Position numbers and translations under genes: made by a program
The notes under the pieces: model-generated
What the model was told of the DNA's origin: nothing
Database searches by the model: none
Seen by the model: the letters and a program-made list of their open reading frames with translations, nothing else
In this document: one piece after another, positions 34,695-43,859 of the stretch
Position numbering within the stretch: position 1 is the stretch's first letter
Layout of the letters: each line of letters begins with the position of its first letter
NCBI GenBank assembly: GCA_963774345.1
Contig: CAVZFB010000031.1
Coordinates: 62,001 to 126,000 of the forward strand
DNA from: AP-15 sp963774345
GTDB lineage: Bacteria; Pseudomonadota; Alphaproteobacteria; ATCC43930; CGMCC-115725
Length of the DNA stretch: 64,000 nt
Direction: 5' to 3'

Positions 34695-35921
34695 ATGCAG
34701 CAGATCGTCGTCCTGGGAGCCGGATTTGCTGGCCTGTGGGCCGCGATCGGCGCAGCGCGAAAGCTCGATGAGCTCGGCATCGGCCCCGACCGGGTCGAGA
34801 TCACGCTCGTCGACCGCAGCTCATGGCATTCGATCCGCGTGCGCAACTATGAGGTCGATCTCGACGCAACAAGGGTTCCACTCGATCAGGTTCTGACGCC
34901 GATCGGCGTCAAGCGCATCGAGGCCGAGGTAACCGGCATCGACTTCGCAAACCGGCAGGTCACATGTTCGGGACCCAACGCGCCAAGTCTCTTGCCCTAT
35001 GACCGGTTGGTCTTCGCCCTCGGCAGCCGGCTCGCCCGCCCCCCGATCCCGGGCCTCGACTCCCACGCCTTCGATGTCGACACCTACGACGCCGGCTGCC
35101 GTCTCAACGCCCATATCGCGGCGCTGCCGGCGCGAGCGCCAACTCCGGGGCAGTGGACCGCCCTGATCATCGGCGGCGGCCTGACCGGCATCGAGGTCGC
35201 GACCGAGATGCCTGGAAAATTACGCGCGGCCCTCGGGAGTGCGCCGGGCACGCCGCGCGTCATCATTGCAGACCGGCAACCGTGGATCGGCTCCGATATG
35301 GGCGAGGAGGCGCGCGCCATAATCGACGAGGCGCTTACCGCGCTCGGCATCGAGACCCGGCCCAACGTCTCGGTCGCGGCGATCGACGAAGCCGGCGCCA
35401 CCTTGACCTCGGGCGAGCGCATCGCCGCCGCGACGATCGTCTGGTGCGCCGGGATGCAGGCGCATCCGCTGGCGAGACTCTTTCCGGTGGAGCGCGATCG
35501 GTTCGGACGGGTTCCGGTCGATCCCTTTCTCAAGGTTAAGGGCATGCCGGCCGAATTTGCGACCGGCGACGCCGCCTGGTTTGCGATCGACGGCAGCCAT
35601 TCCTGCGTGATGTCGTGCCAGCACGGTCGGCCGATGGGCCGCTTCGCCGGGCACAATGTCGTGTGCGACTTGCTGGGCCTGCCGATGCTGCCGCTCAACA
35701 TCGACTGGTACACGACGATCCTCGACCTCGGGCCGTGGGGTGCTGTCTGCACGGAGGGCTGGGATCGCCGCGTCGCGACTACAGGGGCCGCCGCCAAGCG
35801 CACCAAAGAGACCATCAACCGTGAGCGTATCTATCCGCCGCGTTCCGGCGACCGGCGAGAGATTTTTGACGCGGCAGCGCCGATCGTCCAGGCGCCGCCG
35901 GCTTTCTTTCGATCAGGCTGA
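34695..35921 (+). CDS. FAD-dependent pyridine nucleotide oxidoreductase (NDH-2-like)
   Basis: A 408-residue flavoprotein. The first dinucleotide site is IVVLGAGFAGLWAAIGAA at residues 4-21, the second LIIGGGLTGIEVATEM near 158, and the FAD site EFATGDAAWFAIDG near 295. The architecture is that of type II NADH dehydrogenases and related quinone reductases, but the long C-terminal membrane-anchoring helix of true NDH-2 is not evident. It lies between thiolase and nitroreductase with very short gaps, so a three-gene transcript is likely. The electron acceptor is unknown. Confidence 0.8.
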   Translation: MQQIVVLGAGFAGLWAAIGAARKLDELGIGPDRVEITLVDRSSWHSIRVRNYEVDLDATRVPLDQVLTPIGVKRIEAEVTGIDFANRQVTCSGPNAPSLLPYDRLVFALGSRLARPPIPGLDSHAFDVDTYDAGCRLNAHIAALPARAPTPGQWTALIIGGGLTGIEVATEMPGKLRAALGSAPGTPRVIIADRQPWIGSDMGEEARAIIDEALTALGIETRPNVSVAAIDEAGATLTSGERIAAATIVWCAGMQAHPLARLFPVERDRFGRVPVDPFLKVKGMPAEFATGDAAWFAIDGSHSCVMSCQHGRPMGRFAGHNVVCDLLGLPMLPLNIDWYTTILDLGPWGAVCTEGWDRRVATTGAAAKRTKETINRERIYPPRSGDRREIFDAAAPIVQAPPAFFRSG

Positions 35922-35924
35922 CCT

Positions 35925-36614
35925 ATGCCCGAGATCGGATTGTTCGAGGCGATCTATTCGGCGCGCTCTTTGCGCCGCCTCAAGCCCGACCCCGTCCCCG
36001 AGGCGCTGATCACCAAGATCCTCGATGCAGCGATCCGCGCCCCGTCCGCCGGCAACGCCCAAAACTGGGCCTTTGTAGTGGTTCGCGATCCCGAACAGCG
36101 GCGCAAACTCGGCGGCATTTACCGCAAGGCCTCCGATATCGCCGCAGCCATGTATGCGGCGCGCGGCCGGCCGGCCCACCTCACTGAGCAGCAATTCGCT
36201 CGGATGCTGGGAGCCGGCGGGCATCTCTGGGAGCACATCGGCGAGGCTCCGGTGCTCCTCGTCCCGTGCCAGCACCTCCCGGTAGTGCCGCCGCGCGACG
36301 CGCTGCCGCCCGCCATAGCCGCCGATTACGCGAACGAACTGGCTTATGTCGACCGCATTCGCGGCGCCAGCATCTACCCTGCCGTCCAGAATATCCTGCT
36401 GGCCTGCCGCGCCCTCGGTCTCGGCACCGTGATCACCACCAACCACATCCGCTGCGAGGACGAGGTCAAAACCGTGCTCGGCATCCCCGACGACGTCGCG
36501 ACCTTCGCGTTGATGCCGATCGGCTGGCCGCTCGACAACTTCGGCCCGCTGACGCGCCGCCCGCCGGCTGAGGTCGCCCACGCCGACCGCTGGGGAGCCC
36601 GCTGGCTCGGCTGA
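35925..36614 (+). CDS. nitroreductase family protein
   Basis: A 229-residue FMN-dependent nitroreductase-fold protein. SARSLRRLKPDPVPEALITK is the phosphate-binding N-terminal motif, APSAGNAQNWAFVVVRD the FMN-contact segment, SIYPAVQNILLACRALGLGT the dimer helix, and LMPIGWPLDNFGPLTRRP the C-terminal wrap. It starts four bases after the flavoprotein stop. Substrates of such enzymes range from nitro compounds to enones and flavin itself; none is indicated. Confidence 0.87.
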   Translation: MPEIGLFEAIYSARSLRRLKPDPVPEALITKILDAAIRAPSAGNAQNWAFVVVRDPEQRRKLGGIYRKASDIAAAMYAARGRPAHLTEQQFARMLGAGGHLWEHIGEAPVLLVPCQHLPVVPPRDALPPAIAADYANELAYVDRIRGASIYPAVQNILLACRALGLGTVITTNHIRCEDEVKTVLGIPDDVATFALMPIGWPLDNFGPLTRRPPAEVAHADRWGARWLG

Positions 36615-36753
36615 GCATTATCGCCCATCGCGGTCGCGCGCCTACCACTTAGGGCGAGGAGCCGGCGCCCGACGAGGCAATCTTGGCGCTCGGGTCGACT
36701 GCAAAACGAACGGCCGATCCGGTGCAAGTTGGCCGCCGATGCTTGGCGGGCGT

Positions 36754-37668
36754 TTATTGCCGGGTGTACTTCACCACGCGGCGCACCCGGCCCCATTCGC
36801 CCGGCTGCACGACGTAAAGGTCCTTGTGCGAGTTGCACCAGATCCCGTGGCAGGATCTGTTGACCGGGCCGTCGCCCCAGCGCGCCAGCCTCTCGCCGTC
36901 GAGAGTCAGGATGCTGATCATCCCGCCATTGTGCTCGGGGATGTAGACGGTGTCTTCGTCATCGACATAGAAGAACGCCGGGCCAATCAGTTCGGTCGGC
37001 CACACGGTCAGCAGCTTGCCGGTCTGGTCGAACACCTGCACCCGGTCGTTTTCGCGATCGGCCACCAGCAGACGCCCGCGCCGGTCGATCCATACTCCGT
37101 GCGGCAGGTTGAATTGCCCGGGTGCGGTGCCCGGCTCGCCCCAGGAAAACAGATATTTTCCATCGGCGCCGAATTTGTGGACGCGTGCGTTGCCGTACCC
37201 GTCGCTCATGAACATCTCGCCGCTCGGCGCAAAGGCGATGTCGGTCGGGAGGTTGAACGGGCCGCCGCCATGCGTCACCTGCTTATAGGCGGCCGAACTG
37301 AACTGGTCCGGCGGTACACCGGTGTCGGAGCGCTCGCCTTTGACGCCGATGGTCTGCAACAGCTTGCCATCCGTGGTAAATTTCATGAACTGGCCGTGGT
37401 ACTCGTCGGTGAGCCAGACGAAATCGTTCTCGTCGATGCGGATCGCATGCGGAAACGAAAACAATCCTGCGCCCCATGACGACAGGAAGTTGCCGTCCCG
37501 GTCGAAGATCACCACCGGATGTTCGGCGTTTCGGTTGAAGCAATAGACCCGGTCCCGAGAATCGACTGAAACCGCGCACGCCCTGACCTCTAGATTGGCC
37601 GGCGGCCGCATCCAGTTCTCGTTGACGTTGTAAGTGTATTTGCCGGTACCGACGACGGGATCCATCAT
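36754..37668 (-). CDS. NHL-repeat beta-propeller protein
   Basis: A 304-residue six-bladed propeller of the NHL type, similar to peptidyl-alpha-hydroxyglycine amidating lyase domains. Repeats include FSFPHAIRIDENDFVWLTDE, FNLPTDIAFAPSGEMFMSDG and FNLPHGVWIDRRGRLLVADR, each strand-rich with a VxKFxxDGK turn. The start follows AAAGGGGG. No signal peptide is visible. Enzyme or scaffold function is open. Confidence 0.82.
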   Translation of the reverse strand: MMDPVVGTGKYTYNVNENWMRPPANLEVRACAVSVDSRDRVYCFNRNAEHPVVIFDRDGNFLSSWGAGLFSFPHAIRIDENDFVWLTDEYHGQFMKFTTDGKLLQTIGVKGERSDTGVPPDQFSSAAYKQVTHGGGPFNLPTDIAFAPSGEMFMSDGYGNARVHKFGADGKYLFSWGEPGTAPGQFNLPHGVWIDRRGRLLVADRENDRVQVFDQTGKLLTVWPTELIGPAFFYVDDEDTVYIPEHNGGMISILTLDGERLARWGDGPVNRSCHGIWCNSHKDLYVVQPGEWGRVRRVVKYTRQ

Positions 37669-37878
37669 TTCCCCCTTTCCATTTTCTGTGATCGTGGAGG
37701 ATTGCGTCGGTGCGCATTATAGCAGCAGGCTACGCGATTCGTCCGATAAAACCTTTCTGCCGACTAGCCGCGGCGAAGATTGCGGAGACAGCGAATTCGC
37801 GCCAATCTCCGCTTCGACGGCAATGAGTGGAAACTCGACGCGTTCTCGTAAAGGCGGCTTCGACAAAGGATGACGATC

Positions 37879-38778
37879 ATGGCCGATCAACAGATGATGT
37901 CGCAGATGTCCAGAAAAGCCGGGTTCATCGCAGCACTCGATCAGAGCGGCGGCTCGACGCCAGGGGCACTGCGCCTTTATGGCATTCCCGACAGCGCCTA
38001 CACCGACGACCAGCAGAAGATGTTTCGGCTGATCCACGAGTTCAGGGTACGGATGATGACTGCGCCCGCCTTTACCGGCGACAAGGTCATCGGCACGATC
38101 CTGTTCGAAGGGACGATGGACGGCGAGGTGCGCGGCAAGCCGACGCCTTCGTATCTGTGGGAAGACCGGGGCGTTGTGCCGATTGTCAAGGTCGACCGCG
38201 GGCTCGAATCCGAAAAGGACGGCGTCCAGCTGATGCGGCCGATGCCGCAGCTTGATCAGTTGTGCGAGCGAGCGGTCAAGCTCGGCGTCTACGGCACCAA
38301 GATGCGCTCGGTGATCAACCTCGCCAACAAGGACGGGATTGCCGCGATTGCGGCACAGCAGTTCGAGTTTGGCGACCAGATTGCCCGACACGGGCTGATG
38401 CCGATCCTCGAACCCGAGGTCTCGATCAAGAGCCCCGATAAAAAGGGCGCCGAGGCGATCCTTTGCGATGAGCTCAAAGAACGTATTGACGCACTGCCGG
38501 CGGGCCGGCAGGTCATGTTCAAGCTGACGCTGCCCGATGTTCCCGATCTTTATAAGCCGCTGGTCGACCACCCGCGTTGCGCCCGGGTTGTGGCGCTTTC
38601 TGGCGGCTACACGAGGGCCGACGCGTGCCAAAAGCTCGCCGCCAATCACGGCATGATCGCAAGCTTCTCCCGTGCCCTCGCCCAGGATCTGAGGGTGTCG
38701 ATGAGCGACGCCGAATTCGAGGCCGCCCTAGCGCAATCGATTGACGAGATCTACAGCGCCTCGACCGCCAAGGCCTGA
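37879..38778 (+). CDS. fructose-bisphosphate aldolase class I
   Basis: A 299-residue protein matching, along its whole length, the bacterial class I aldolase of Staphylococcus type: KAGFIAALDQSGGSTPGAL at the start, GTILFEGTMDGEVRGKPTP, VVPIVKVDRGLESEKDGVQL with an active-site lysine, LMPILEPEVSIKSPDKKGAE, and VVALSGGYTRADACQKLA. It cleaves fructose 1,6-bisphosphate through a Schiff base on a lysine. I start at 37879 (MADQQMMSQ) behind AAAGGA; an ATG three codons upstream is also in frame. Confidence 0.9.
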   Translation: MADQQMMSQMSRKAGFIAALDQSGGSTPGALRLYGIPDSAYTDDQQKMFRLIHEFRVRMMTAPAFTGDKVIGTILFEGTMDGEVRGKPTPSYLWEDRGVVPIVKVDRGLESEKDGVQLMRPMPQLDQLCERAVKLGVYGTKMRSVINLANKDGIAAIAAQQFEFGDQIARHGLMPILEPEVSIKSPDKKGAEAILCDELKERIDALPAGRQVMFKLTLPDVPDLYKPLVDHPRCARVVALSGGYTRADACQKLAANHGMIASFSRALAQDLRVSMSDAEFEAALAQSIDEIYSASTAKA

Positions 38779-38823
38779 GGAGCGCAGAATCAAGATCATC
38801 AGGATCTATCAGGGCAGGGATTG

Positions 38824-39492
38824 ATGATACCGAAAGGCGAGATGTCGGCGACCACCCGGCTTTATTTGATTACGCCGCCGGCGCTCGATCCCGACCGCTT
38901 TGCGAAGGACCTTGAAGAGGCGCTCTCGGGCGGCGATGTCGCCTGTCTGCAACTGCGGCTCAAGGAGGTCGACGACGCCGCGGTGCGCCGGGCGACCGCG
39001 GTGCTCAAGCCGATAGCCCAGGCGCGCGGCGTCGCTTTCATCATGAATGATCGGCCTGACCTCGCCGCCGAGCTCGACTGCGACGGCGTCCATGCCGGCG
39101 AGGAGGACATGCCTTATGCCGAGGCGCGGCGCTTACTCGGCTCGGACCGGATCGTCGGGGTGACCTGCGGCGACAGCCGCGACCGCGCCATTACCGCCGC
39201 CGAGGCCGGCGCTGACTATGTCGCGTTCGGCGCGTTTTTTCCGAGCATGACCAAGACCGCCACCAAGCACCGCGCCGATCCCGAGGTGCTGCGCGACTGG
39301 AGCGAAACGACGGTCGTGCCGTGCTGCGCGATCGGCGGCATCACCCAACAGAATTGCGGGCCCCTGGTCGAAGCCGGGGCCGATTTTCTCGCCGTAATCG
39401 GCGCGATCTGGTCCTACCCCGCCGGCCCCCGCGCCGCGGTCGCTGCTTTCAACGAAGTCTTCAAGGGGCACGGTCGAGCCCATCGTCCCTGA
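38824..39492 (+). CDS. thiE: thiamine phosphate synthase
   Basis: A 222-residue TIM-barrel protein of the ThiE/TenI family. RLYLITPP opens the barrel, ACLQLRLKEVDD and VAFIMNDRPDLAAELDCDGV bind the pyrimidine and pyrophosphate, VGVTCGDSRDRAITAAEAG follows, and YVAFGAFFPSMTKTATKHR is the phosphate loop. ThiE joins HMP-PP and thiazole phosphate. The loop is longer than in typical ThiE and position-specific residues suggest a ThiE-like paralogue is possible. It follows the aldolase gene by 45 bases. Confidence 0.82.
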   Translation: MIPKGEMSATTRLYLITPPALDPDRFAKDLEEALSGGDVACLQLRLKEVDDAAVRRATAVLKPIAQARGVAFIMNDRPDLAAELDCDGVHAGEEDMPYAEARRLLGSDRIVGVTCGDSRDRAITAAEAGADYVAFGAFFPSMTKTATKHRADPEVLRDWSETTVVPCCAIGGITQQNCGPLVEAGADFLAVIGAIWSYPAGPRAAVAAFNEVFKGHGRAHRP

Positions 39493-39510
39493 CTGCCGCT
39501 CGCGGTCGCC

Positions 39511-39843
39511 TCAGCCTATCGGGCGGGTGTGCCGGGCAGGGCGGGGTGGAGTGCGGCGGAAGGCTTCGTGGCGCAGCAGGTAGAGGCCGGTTAGGGTGAC
39601 GATCGTGGCGCCGAGCCGGTTGGTACGCAACACCCTGACCCCACCCGCCCGCATGACCAGCATGTACGACGGCGCCAAGGCCATGGCGCTGCGGAAGAAC
39701 ACCAGCATCGGGATCGGATAGCTCTGCGCCAGCCATTTGCCGATCGCATTCTGGAATGAGAACAGAAACACCGACGCGACCGTGTAGGCGATGCCGAGCC
39801 TGACATCGTCGACCCGTGGGGAGGTCGCTGGGAGGGCGGGCAC
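39511..39843 (-). pseudogene. EamA/DMT transporter with a large internal deletion
   Basis: A 110-codon frame. Residues 13-75 read as the N-terminus of an EamA transporter (LGIAYTVASVFLFSFQNAIG, PMLVFFRSAMALAPSYMLV). After VRVLRTNRLG it jumps straight to ATIVTLTGLYLLRHEAFRR, which looks like the last helix of the C-terminal EamA repeat. About 190 residues of a normal 290-300 are missing, with the frame retained. Only three or four spans remain, so transport is unlikely. It follows the acyl-CoA dehydrogenase gene by six bases. Confidence 0.6.
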
Positions 39844-39849
39844 CGGCTG

Positions 39850-41622
39850 TCAAAACTGGTCCGGATCGAAGCCGAGCACCGTCGCGGCGCCGAGGATAGC
39901 GGGAAGATGGCCCGGCGCCAGCGCCAGGAAATGCTCGGCATAGAACCGTGCGGTTGTGATCTTGGCGTGGAGGAAGGCAGCATCGCCTTTGCCTGCGGCC
40001 AGAAGGCGGTCGGCGGCGAGCGCCTGGCGCGCCATCAGCCAGCCGGCGCAAACGATCCCGAACAGTTGGAGATAGGGTGCCGAACCCGTTGCCGCCGTCG
40101 CGGGTTCGCTATCGATGAGCTGGGTTGTCGCGGCTTCGAGCGCCGCCAGCCCGGCGCGCAGCGCTTCGCCGATCGGGACAATGTCGCCGCCATCCGCCCG
40201 TTCGAGAACGGCCAGAGTTGCGGCGATTTCGCCGAACAGCGCTTGCGCCGCCTCGCCCTGATCGCGGGCGAGCTTGCGGCCGACGAGGTCGCCCGCCTGG
40301 ATGCCGTTTGTGCCCTCGTAGATCGGCGCGATCCGGGCATCGCGCAGATATTGCGCCGCACCCGTCTCTTCGATGTAGCCCATGCCGCCATGCACCTGGA
40401 TCCCGGTCGAGGCAACCGCGACGCCGAGGTCGGTGCACCACGCCTTGACCACCGGGATCAACAAATCGGCCCGGCGTTGCGCCCGGAACCGCTCGGCCTT
40501 GTCGGGATCACGGCGAGCACGATCGATCATCGCCGCGGCGTAATAGGCGAGGGACCGCATCGCCTCGGTCGCGGCCCGCATCCACAGCAGCATCCGACGC
40601 ACATCGGGATGGTGGGTGATCGGCGATGGTCCGGCATTGGCCGCGGCGCCGAGCGGCTGACCCTGCACCCGTATCCGGGCAAAGTCGCGGGCCTGCTGAT
40701 AGGCGCGCTCAGCGATCGCGACGCCCTGCATCCCGATATTCAGCCGGGCATTGTTCATCATCGTGAACATGTATTCGAGGCCGCGATTTTCCTCGCCGAT
40801 CCTCCAGCCGACCGCGTCTTCATAGGCGAGGACGCAGGTCGGCGAGGCGTGGATCCCGAGCTTGTGCTCTAAGCTCAGGGTGCGGACCGCGTTGCGCTGT
40901 CCGGGCATGCCCTCGTCATCGAGTAGAAATTTCGGCACGAGAAACAGCGATAACCCCCGCGATCCCGGCGGCGCTCCAGGGGTGCGCGCCAGCACCGCAT
41001 GGACGATGTTGGGCGCCAGGTCGTGGTCGCCATAGGTGATAAAGATCTTCTGGCCGGTTATCCGGTAATGATCTCCCGACGCCACCGCGCGGGTCGTCAG
41101 CGCGCCGAGATCCGATCCGGCCTGCGGCTCCGTCAGGTTCATCGTGCCGGTCCACTCGCCCGACACGAGCTTCCCCAGATAACGCCGCTTCTGCTCTTCA
41201 GAACCATAGGCCTGCAGCAATTCGATCGCCGCCATGTTGAGCAGCGGGCACAAGGCGAAACTCATGCAGGCTGAGTTCCACATCTCGGCCACCGGCGCCG
41301 CGAGAGCGAAGGGTAGCCCCTGCCCGTCATATTCGGGCTCGCCGGTGAGCCCGTTCCAACCGCCCTCGACATAGTGGGCGTAGGCCTCGTGAAACCCAGG
41401 CGGGGTGCGCACGACACCGTTTTCGAGAACGCTGCCGATACGGTCCGCCGGCTGGTTCAGCGGCGCCAAAACTGTCTCAGCGAGCTTTGCAGCTTGGCCG
41501 AGGATCGCGGCGACGAGATCCGTGGAAGCCGCCTCGTAGCCGGGCAGCGACGCCACTTCGTCAATCCGTGCGACCTCGTCGAGCACAAAGCGCATATCGG
41601 CGAGCGGGGCGGCGTAGGACAT
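39850..41622 (-). CDS. acyl-CoA dehydrogenase with C-terminal extension (DmdC-like)
   Basis: A 590-residue flavoprotein. Core motifs: GTMNLTEPQAGSDLGALTT (FAD/substrate loop), GQKIFITYGDHD, MNNARLNIGMQGVAIAERAY, and YIEETGAAQYLRDARIAPIYEGTNGIQAGDLVGRKL with the catalytic-base region (split here by function). The extra 110 residues at the C-terminus match the acyl-CoA dehydrogenase C-terminal domain of long, DmdC-type enzymes. Relatives include methylmercaptopropionyl-CoA dehydrogenase, but most have unknown acyl substrates. It is a stand-alone gene here. Confidence 0.87.
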   Translation of the reverse strand: MSYAAPLADMRFVLDEVARIDEVASLPGYEAASTDLVAAILGQAAKLAETVLAPLNQPADRIGSVLENGVVRTPPGFHEAYAHYVEGGWNGLTGEPEYDGQGLPFALAAPVAEMWNSACMSFALCPLLNMAAIELLQAYGSEEQKRRYLGKLVSGEWTGTMNLTEPQAGSDLGALTTRAVASGDHYRITGQKIFITYGDHDLAPNIVHAVLARTPGAPPGSRGLSLFLVPKFLLDDEGMPGQRNAVRTLSLEHKLGIHASPTCVLAYEDAVGWRIGEENRGLEYMFTMMNNARLNIGMQGVAIAERAYQQARDFARIRVQGQPLGAAANAGPSPITHHPDVRRMLLWMRAATEAMRSLAYYAAAMIDRARRDPDKAERFRAQRRADLLIPVVKAWCTDLGVAVASTGIQVHGGMGYIEETGAAQYLRDARIAPIYEGTNGIQAGDLVGRKLARDQGEAAQALFGEIAATLAVLERADGGDIVPIGEALRAGLAALEAATTQLIDSEPATAATGSAPYLQLFGIVCAGWLMARQALAADRLLAAGKGDAAFLHAKITTARFYAEHFLALAPGHLPAILGAATVLGFDPDQF

Positions 41623-41669
41623 GTCGAAGTCTCCGCTGTGCTTAGTCTAGTGCCGTCGGCCGTGCTGCG

Positions 41670-41860
41670 GAATTCCCGCGAACCGAGAAAATAACCGGTA
41701 ATTCTCGCCGATTTGCCGTCGCAGGCGCTTTTCGGCGATAAAAATATAAGCTGGACCAATCTATTGAGAGCGAATTCCCGTAGCAAACTAACCGGGAATT
41801 TTTCCACCCGATCCGGGAATTAAATTCGCCGAACCGGGAATTATCGGGAATAAACTTCGC
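41670..41860. repeat. cluster of CGGGAAT/ATTCCCG motifs
   Basis: The gap after the acyl-CoA dehydrogenase start contains at least six copies of CGGGAATT or its complement, in both orientations, with CGCCGAACCGGGAATT-like extensions. Spacing is irregular. The stretch is AT-richer than the genes beside it. No coding function is visible. Confidence 0.7.
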
Positions 41861-41866
41861 GGCGCC

Positions 41867-42007
41867 AAATCGCCCGCTACAGGCGGAGCACCACAACAAA
41901 AACAGAGCGAGACTCATCCCACCGCCCCCTCCCGAAACGCGATATGCAAAACTCCAGCGGCGCAGATCTTACAGCCCAAAATGGCCTTTTGTACGACGGT
42001 TCCGCTA
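41867..42007. repeat. 140-bp direct repeat, left copy
   Basis: About 88% of bases match 43860-43997 in the same orientation. It covers the 3' end of the zinc-ribbon gene and the sequence just after it. Confidence 0.85.
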
Positions 42008-42190
42008 ACGACCATATCCACCCTTCGGCTCCCGCAGTGTGAGCAAACAAGCCGCGTGCCAATCCGGGACGGTCATCTCGGCGCCGTAGCGCGCGGCCAT
42101 CTCGGCGGGGTCGGGCTCGACCTGATGGTGGCAATCGAGGCAGCAGACGATCAGCCGAACGTGGGCCGCTGCGGCGTTGCCGAGCGTCAT
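41914..42190 (-). pseudogene. small zinc-ribbon protein, one frameshift
   Basis: The frame opens at 42190 with MTLGNAAAAHVRLIVCCLDC, then EPDPAEMAARYGAEMTVPDW. One extra G near 42046 breaks it; the neighbouring frame continues RLVCSHCGSRRVDMVVSGT and runs to a stop at 41914. The restored protein (about 92 residues) has two CxxC pairs and resembles a small zinc-ribbon family common in rhizobial-type genomes. The extra 27 C-terminal residues lie in the repeated DNA. Confidence 0.6.
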
Positions 42191-42332
42191 CGGTGGGCGT
42201 TCATCGAAAGTCAACTCCTGCGCCCAAAGCTGGTTCTCAGCGACGGCGGCTCCATGACTCAATTTTGCCCTGAGCAAAAGTCGCAATCCAACCCGTTTGG
42301 GTAGCTGTTGGTCGACGAAGAGCGAGGAGTAA

Positions 42333-42584
42333 ATGACACGTTCGGGTGCCTTGGCAGCAGGGCTGATGATCACGTCGCTAGCCCTTGCCGGTTGTGGCGT
42401 AACGCCGGGATGCCGAGCCGTGAGTACCGGTGCGATTGGGGCTGGCACTGGCGCCGTTGTTGCCGCAATTGTAGGCGCACCGATAGGCATGGCTGCTGCA
42501 ATCGGTGGGGCGGTTGGAGCCGTTAGCGGTGCGGCTACATCACCAAGGGCGGCCTACCTTGGACCTTCGCCAGTCTGCTACTAA
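42333..42584 (+). CDS. small glycine-zipper lipoprotein
   Basis: An 83-residue protein. The N-terminus MTRSGALAAGLMITSLALAGC is a lipoprotein signal with lipobox LAGC. The mature part is a glycine-rich zipper (GAIGAGTGAVVAAIVGAPIG, MAAAIGGAVGAVSGAA) that probably inserts in or packs against a membrane. The start follows GAGGAG. Its end overlaps the opposite gene by four bases. Confidence 0.75.
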   Translation: MTRSGALAAGLMITSLALAGCGVTPGCRAVSTGAIGAGTGAVVAAIVGAPIGMAAAIGGAVGAVSGAATSPRAAYLGPSPVCY

Positions 42585-42811
42585 GAATCTGGACCTTCGC
42601 GTCGCCGCCACGCAACCTTACGCCTCGGCGTCATGCCGGCCTTGATTGGCGGCAAAGGTTCAGGCTTCGGCGCCGGCGGTTCGAGCTTGGCTAGGATCGC
42701 TTTGAGCGGGTCGAGCCGGTGCGCATAGGGGAAGGGATCATATTCGAGCGCGTGCCTGAGATGAGCCACCAACGCAAGCTTCTTGTCGTCGGTAAGGTCG
42801 AGCGTCGGCAT
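42581..42811 (-). CDS. small conserved hypothetical protein
   Basis: A 76-residue protein from 42811: MPTLDLTDDKKLALVAHLRH, then ALEYDPFPYAHRLDPLKAIL, followed by a proline-rich tail (EPPAPKPEPLPPI). This pattern is familiar from many rhizobial-type genomes, where it is annotated only as hypothetical. Function unknown. Confidence 0.65.
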   Translation of the reverse strand: MPTLDLTDDKKLALVAHLRHALEYDPFPYAHRLDPLKAILAKLEPPAPKPEPLPPIKAGMTPRRKVAWRRREGPDS

Positions 42812-42862
42812 AATCGCGTGATATGGTGCGCCGATCGGGCGTGGCGATGGGTTTCTGATCTC

Positions 42863-43063
42863 GATATCTGGCGCGCCGCCAGCCTGCTGATCCGAAAGCA
42901 CGGTGCCAAGCCCGAGCTTGAAGCAGCGGAGCGCGCCGACCTAATGCTCGACCGCGGCGATTACGATGGACAGCACCAATCGGCGGGGACCAGGTGGGCT
43001 ATTGAGGACCTACCGGCGCGGCGACGTGGTCGGATAGGCTTGCGACGGGGCGAAAGGGGGTAG
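42863..43063 (+). pseudogene. remnant of a small conserved gene (DUF6961-like)
   Basis: DIWRAASLLIRKHGAKPELE, then ADLMLDRGDYDGQ, matches the usual start M-D-I-W-R-A-A and core of a small alphaproteobacterial family I recall as DUF6961. The initiating methionine codon is absent (CTC precedes GAT) and the second half no longer fits, so it appears decayed. Confidence 0.45.
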
Positions 43064-43186
43064 CCGGCGCGCACTAATCGGCAGCGGCAGACAAAAACGG
43101 CCTGTCAATCCGCCAGCAACAGTGGCCATGAGGCCTCGCTTTCCGTATATATTACCCTGGAAGCGGATCAAACATTGAGGATAGCT

Positions 43187-43597
43187 ATGACAAAAGCGCC
43201 CTTCTTTGCCGTCGCCTGCCTGCTTTTCGCCGATACAGGCTGGGCCGCCGAATGCTCGCTTGCGACGGTGCGCGGGATATACAATTATTCTTACGCTGGC
43301 TACGCCATAAATGGCGACACCGTGACACGCTTCGCCGACGCTGGCTTAGATCAATTCAACGGCGATGGCACGTTATCCGGCGTTTCAACAACCGCGATAG
43401 AGGGTCAACAGGCGGAACGTTTGGTGAAGTATACCGGCATCTATAAAGTTAATCGAGATTGCACGATATCAGAAACCGATACCGACGAAACTGGCGCCGT
43501 GTTTCACTACGATGAGTTCACCACGCCCAAGGGTGACAGTATTAGTTTTGTTGAAACGGACCCGAATGTGGTTGTCTCAGGCACTGAGCACCGCTGA
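43187..43597 (+). CDS. secreted hypothetical protein
   Basis: A 136-residue protein. A clear signal peptide (MTKAPFFAVACLLFADTGWA) is cleaved before AECSLATVRG. The mature domain has GIYNYSYAGYAINGDTV, a strand-rich centre and two cysteines (ECSL, RDCT). The start at 43187 follows TTGAGG. Lower GC than its surroundings. It is followed by a perfect hairpin. No family recognised. Confidence 0.65.
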   Translation: MTKAPFFAVACLLFADTGWAAECSLATVRGIYNYSYAGYAINGDTVTRFADAGLDQFNGDGTLSGVSTTAIEGQQAERLVKYTGIYKVNRDCTISETDTDETGAVFHYDEFTTPKGDSISFVETDPNVVVSGTEHR

Positions 43598-43616
43598 TTG
43601 GGGCAGCGGAGATTAA

Positions 43617-43649
43617 TAATTGCTCACCTGGGTAGCAGGTGAGCAATTA
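43617..43649. terminator. perfect 14-bp hairpin after the secreted-protein gene
   Basis: TAATTGCTCACCTG, loop GGTAG, CAGGTGAGCAATTA. It starts 19 bases after the stop at 43597. No long T-run follows, so termination may be weak or Rho-assisted. The next 210 bases hold no gene. Confidence 0.7.
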
Positions 43650-43859
43650 CGATTTGAATTTATAAGCACTTTGACGACGCAGCTAATTACAATGTAAGAG
43701 AGCAGTGGGAGTCGGTGCCTACATCTTGTGCCCGCGCCGTCGCCGCTGCCCGCGCCAAAAGCCATAAGCCCCATTCTGGAAAGCCGTTTGGCGATGTTAC
43801 ACTTGCCATAGCAGGCGACGTCTAAAGGCAAGGGTAATACTCGACCAGCTTGCCGACCC

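Noticed and set aside
42719..42862. Upstream extension of the DUF6961-like frame
   Set aside because: It is antisense to the small conserved gene at 42581-42811 and has no protein-like pattern before DIWRAA.
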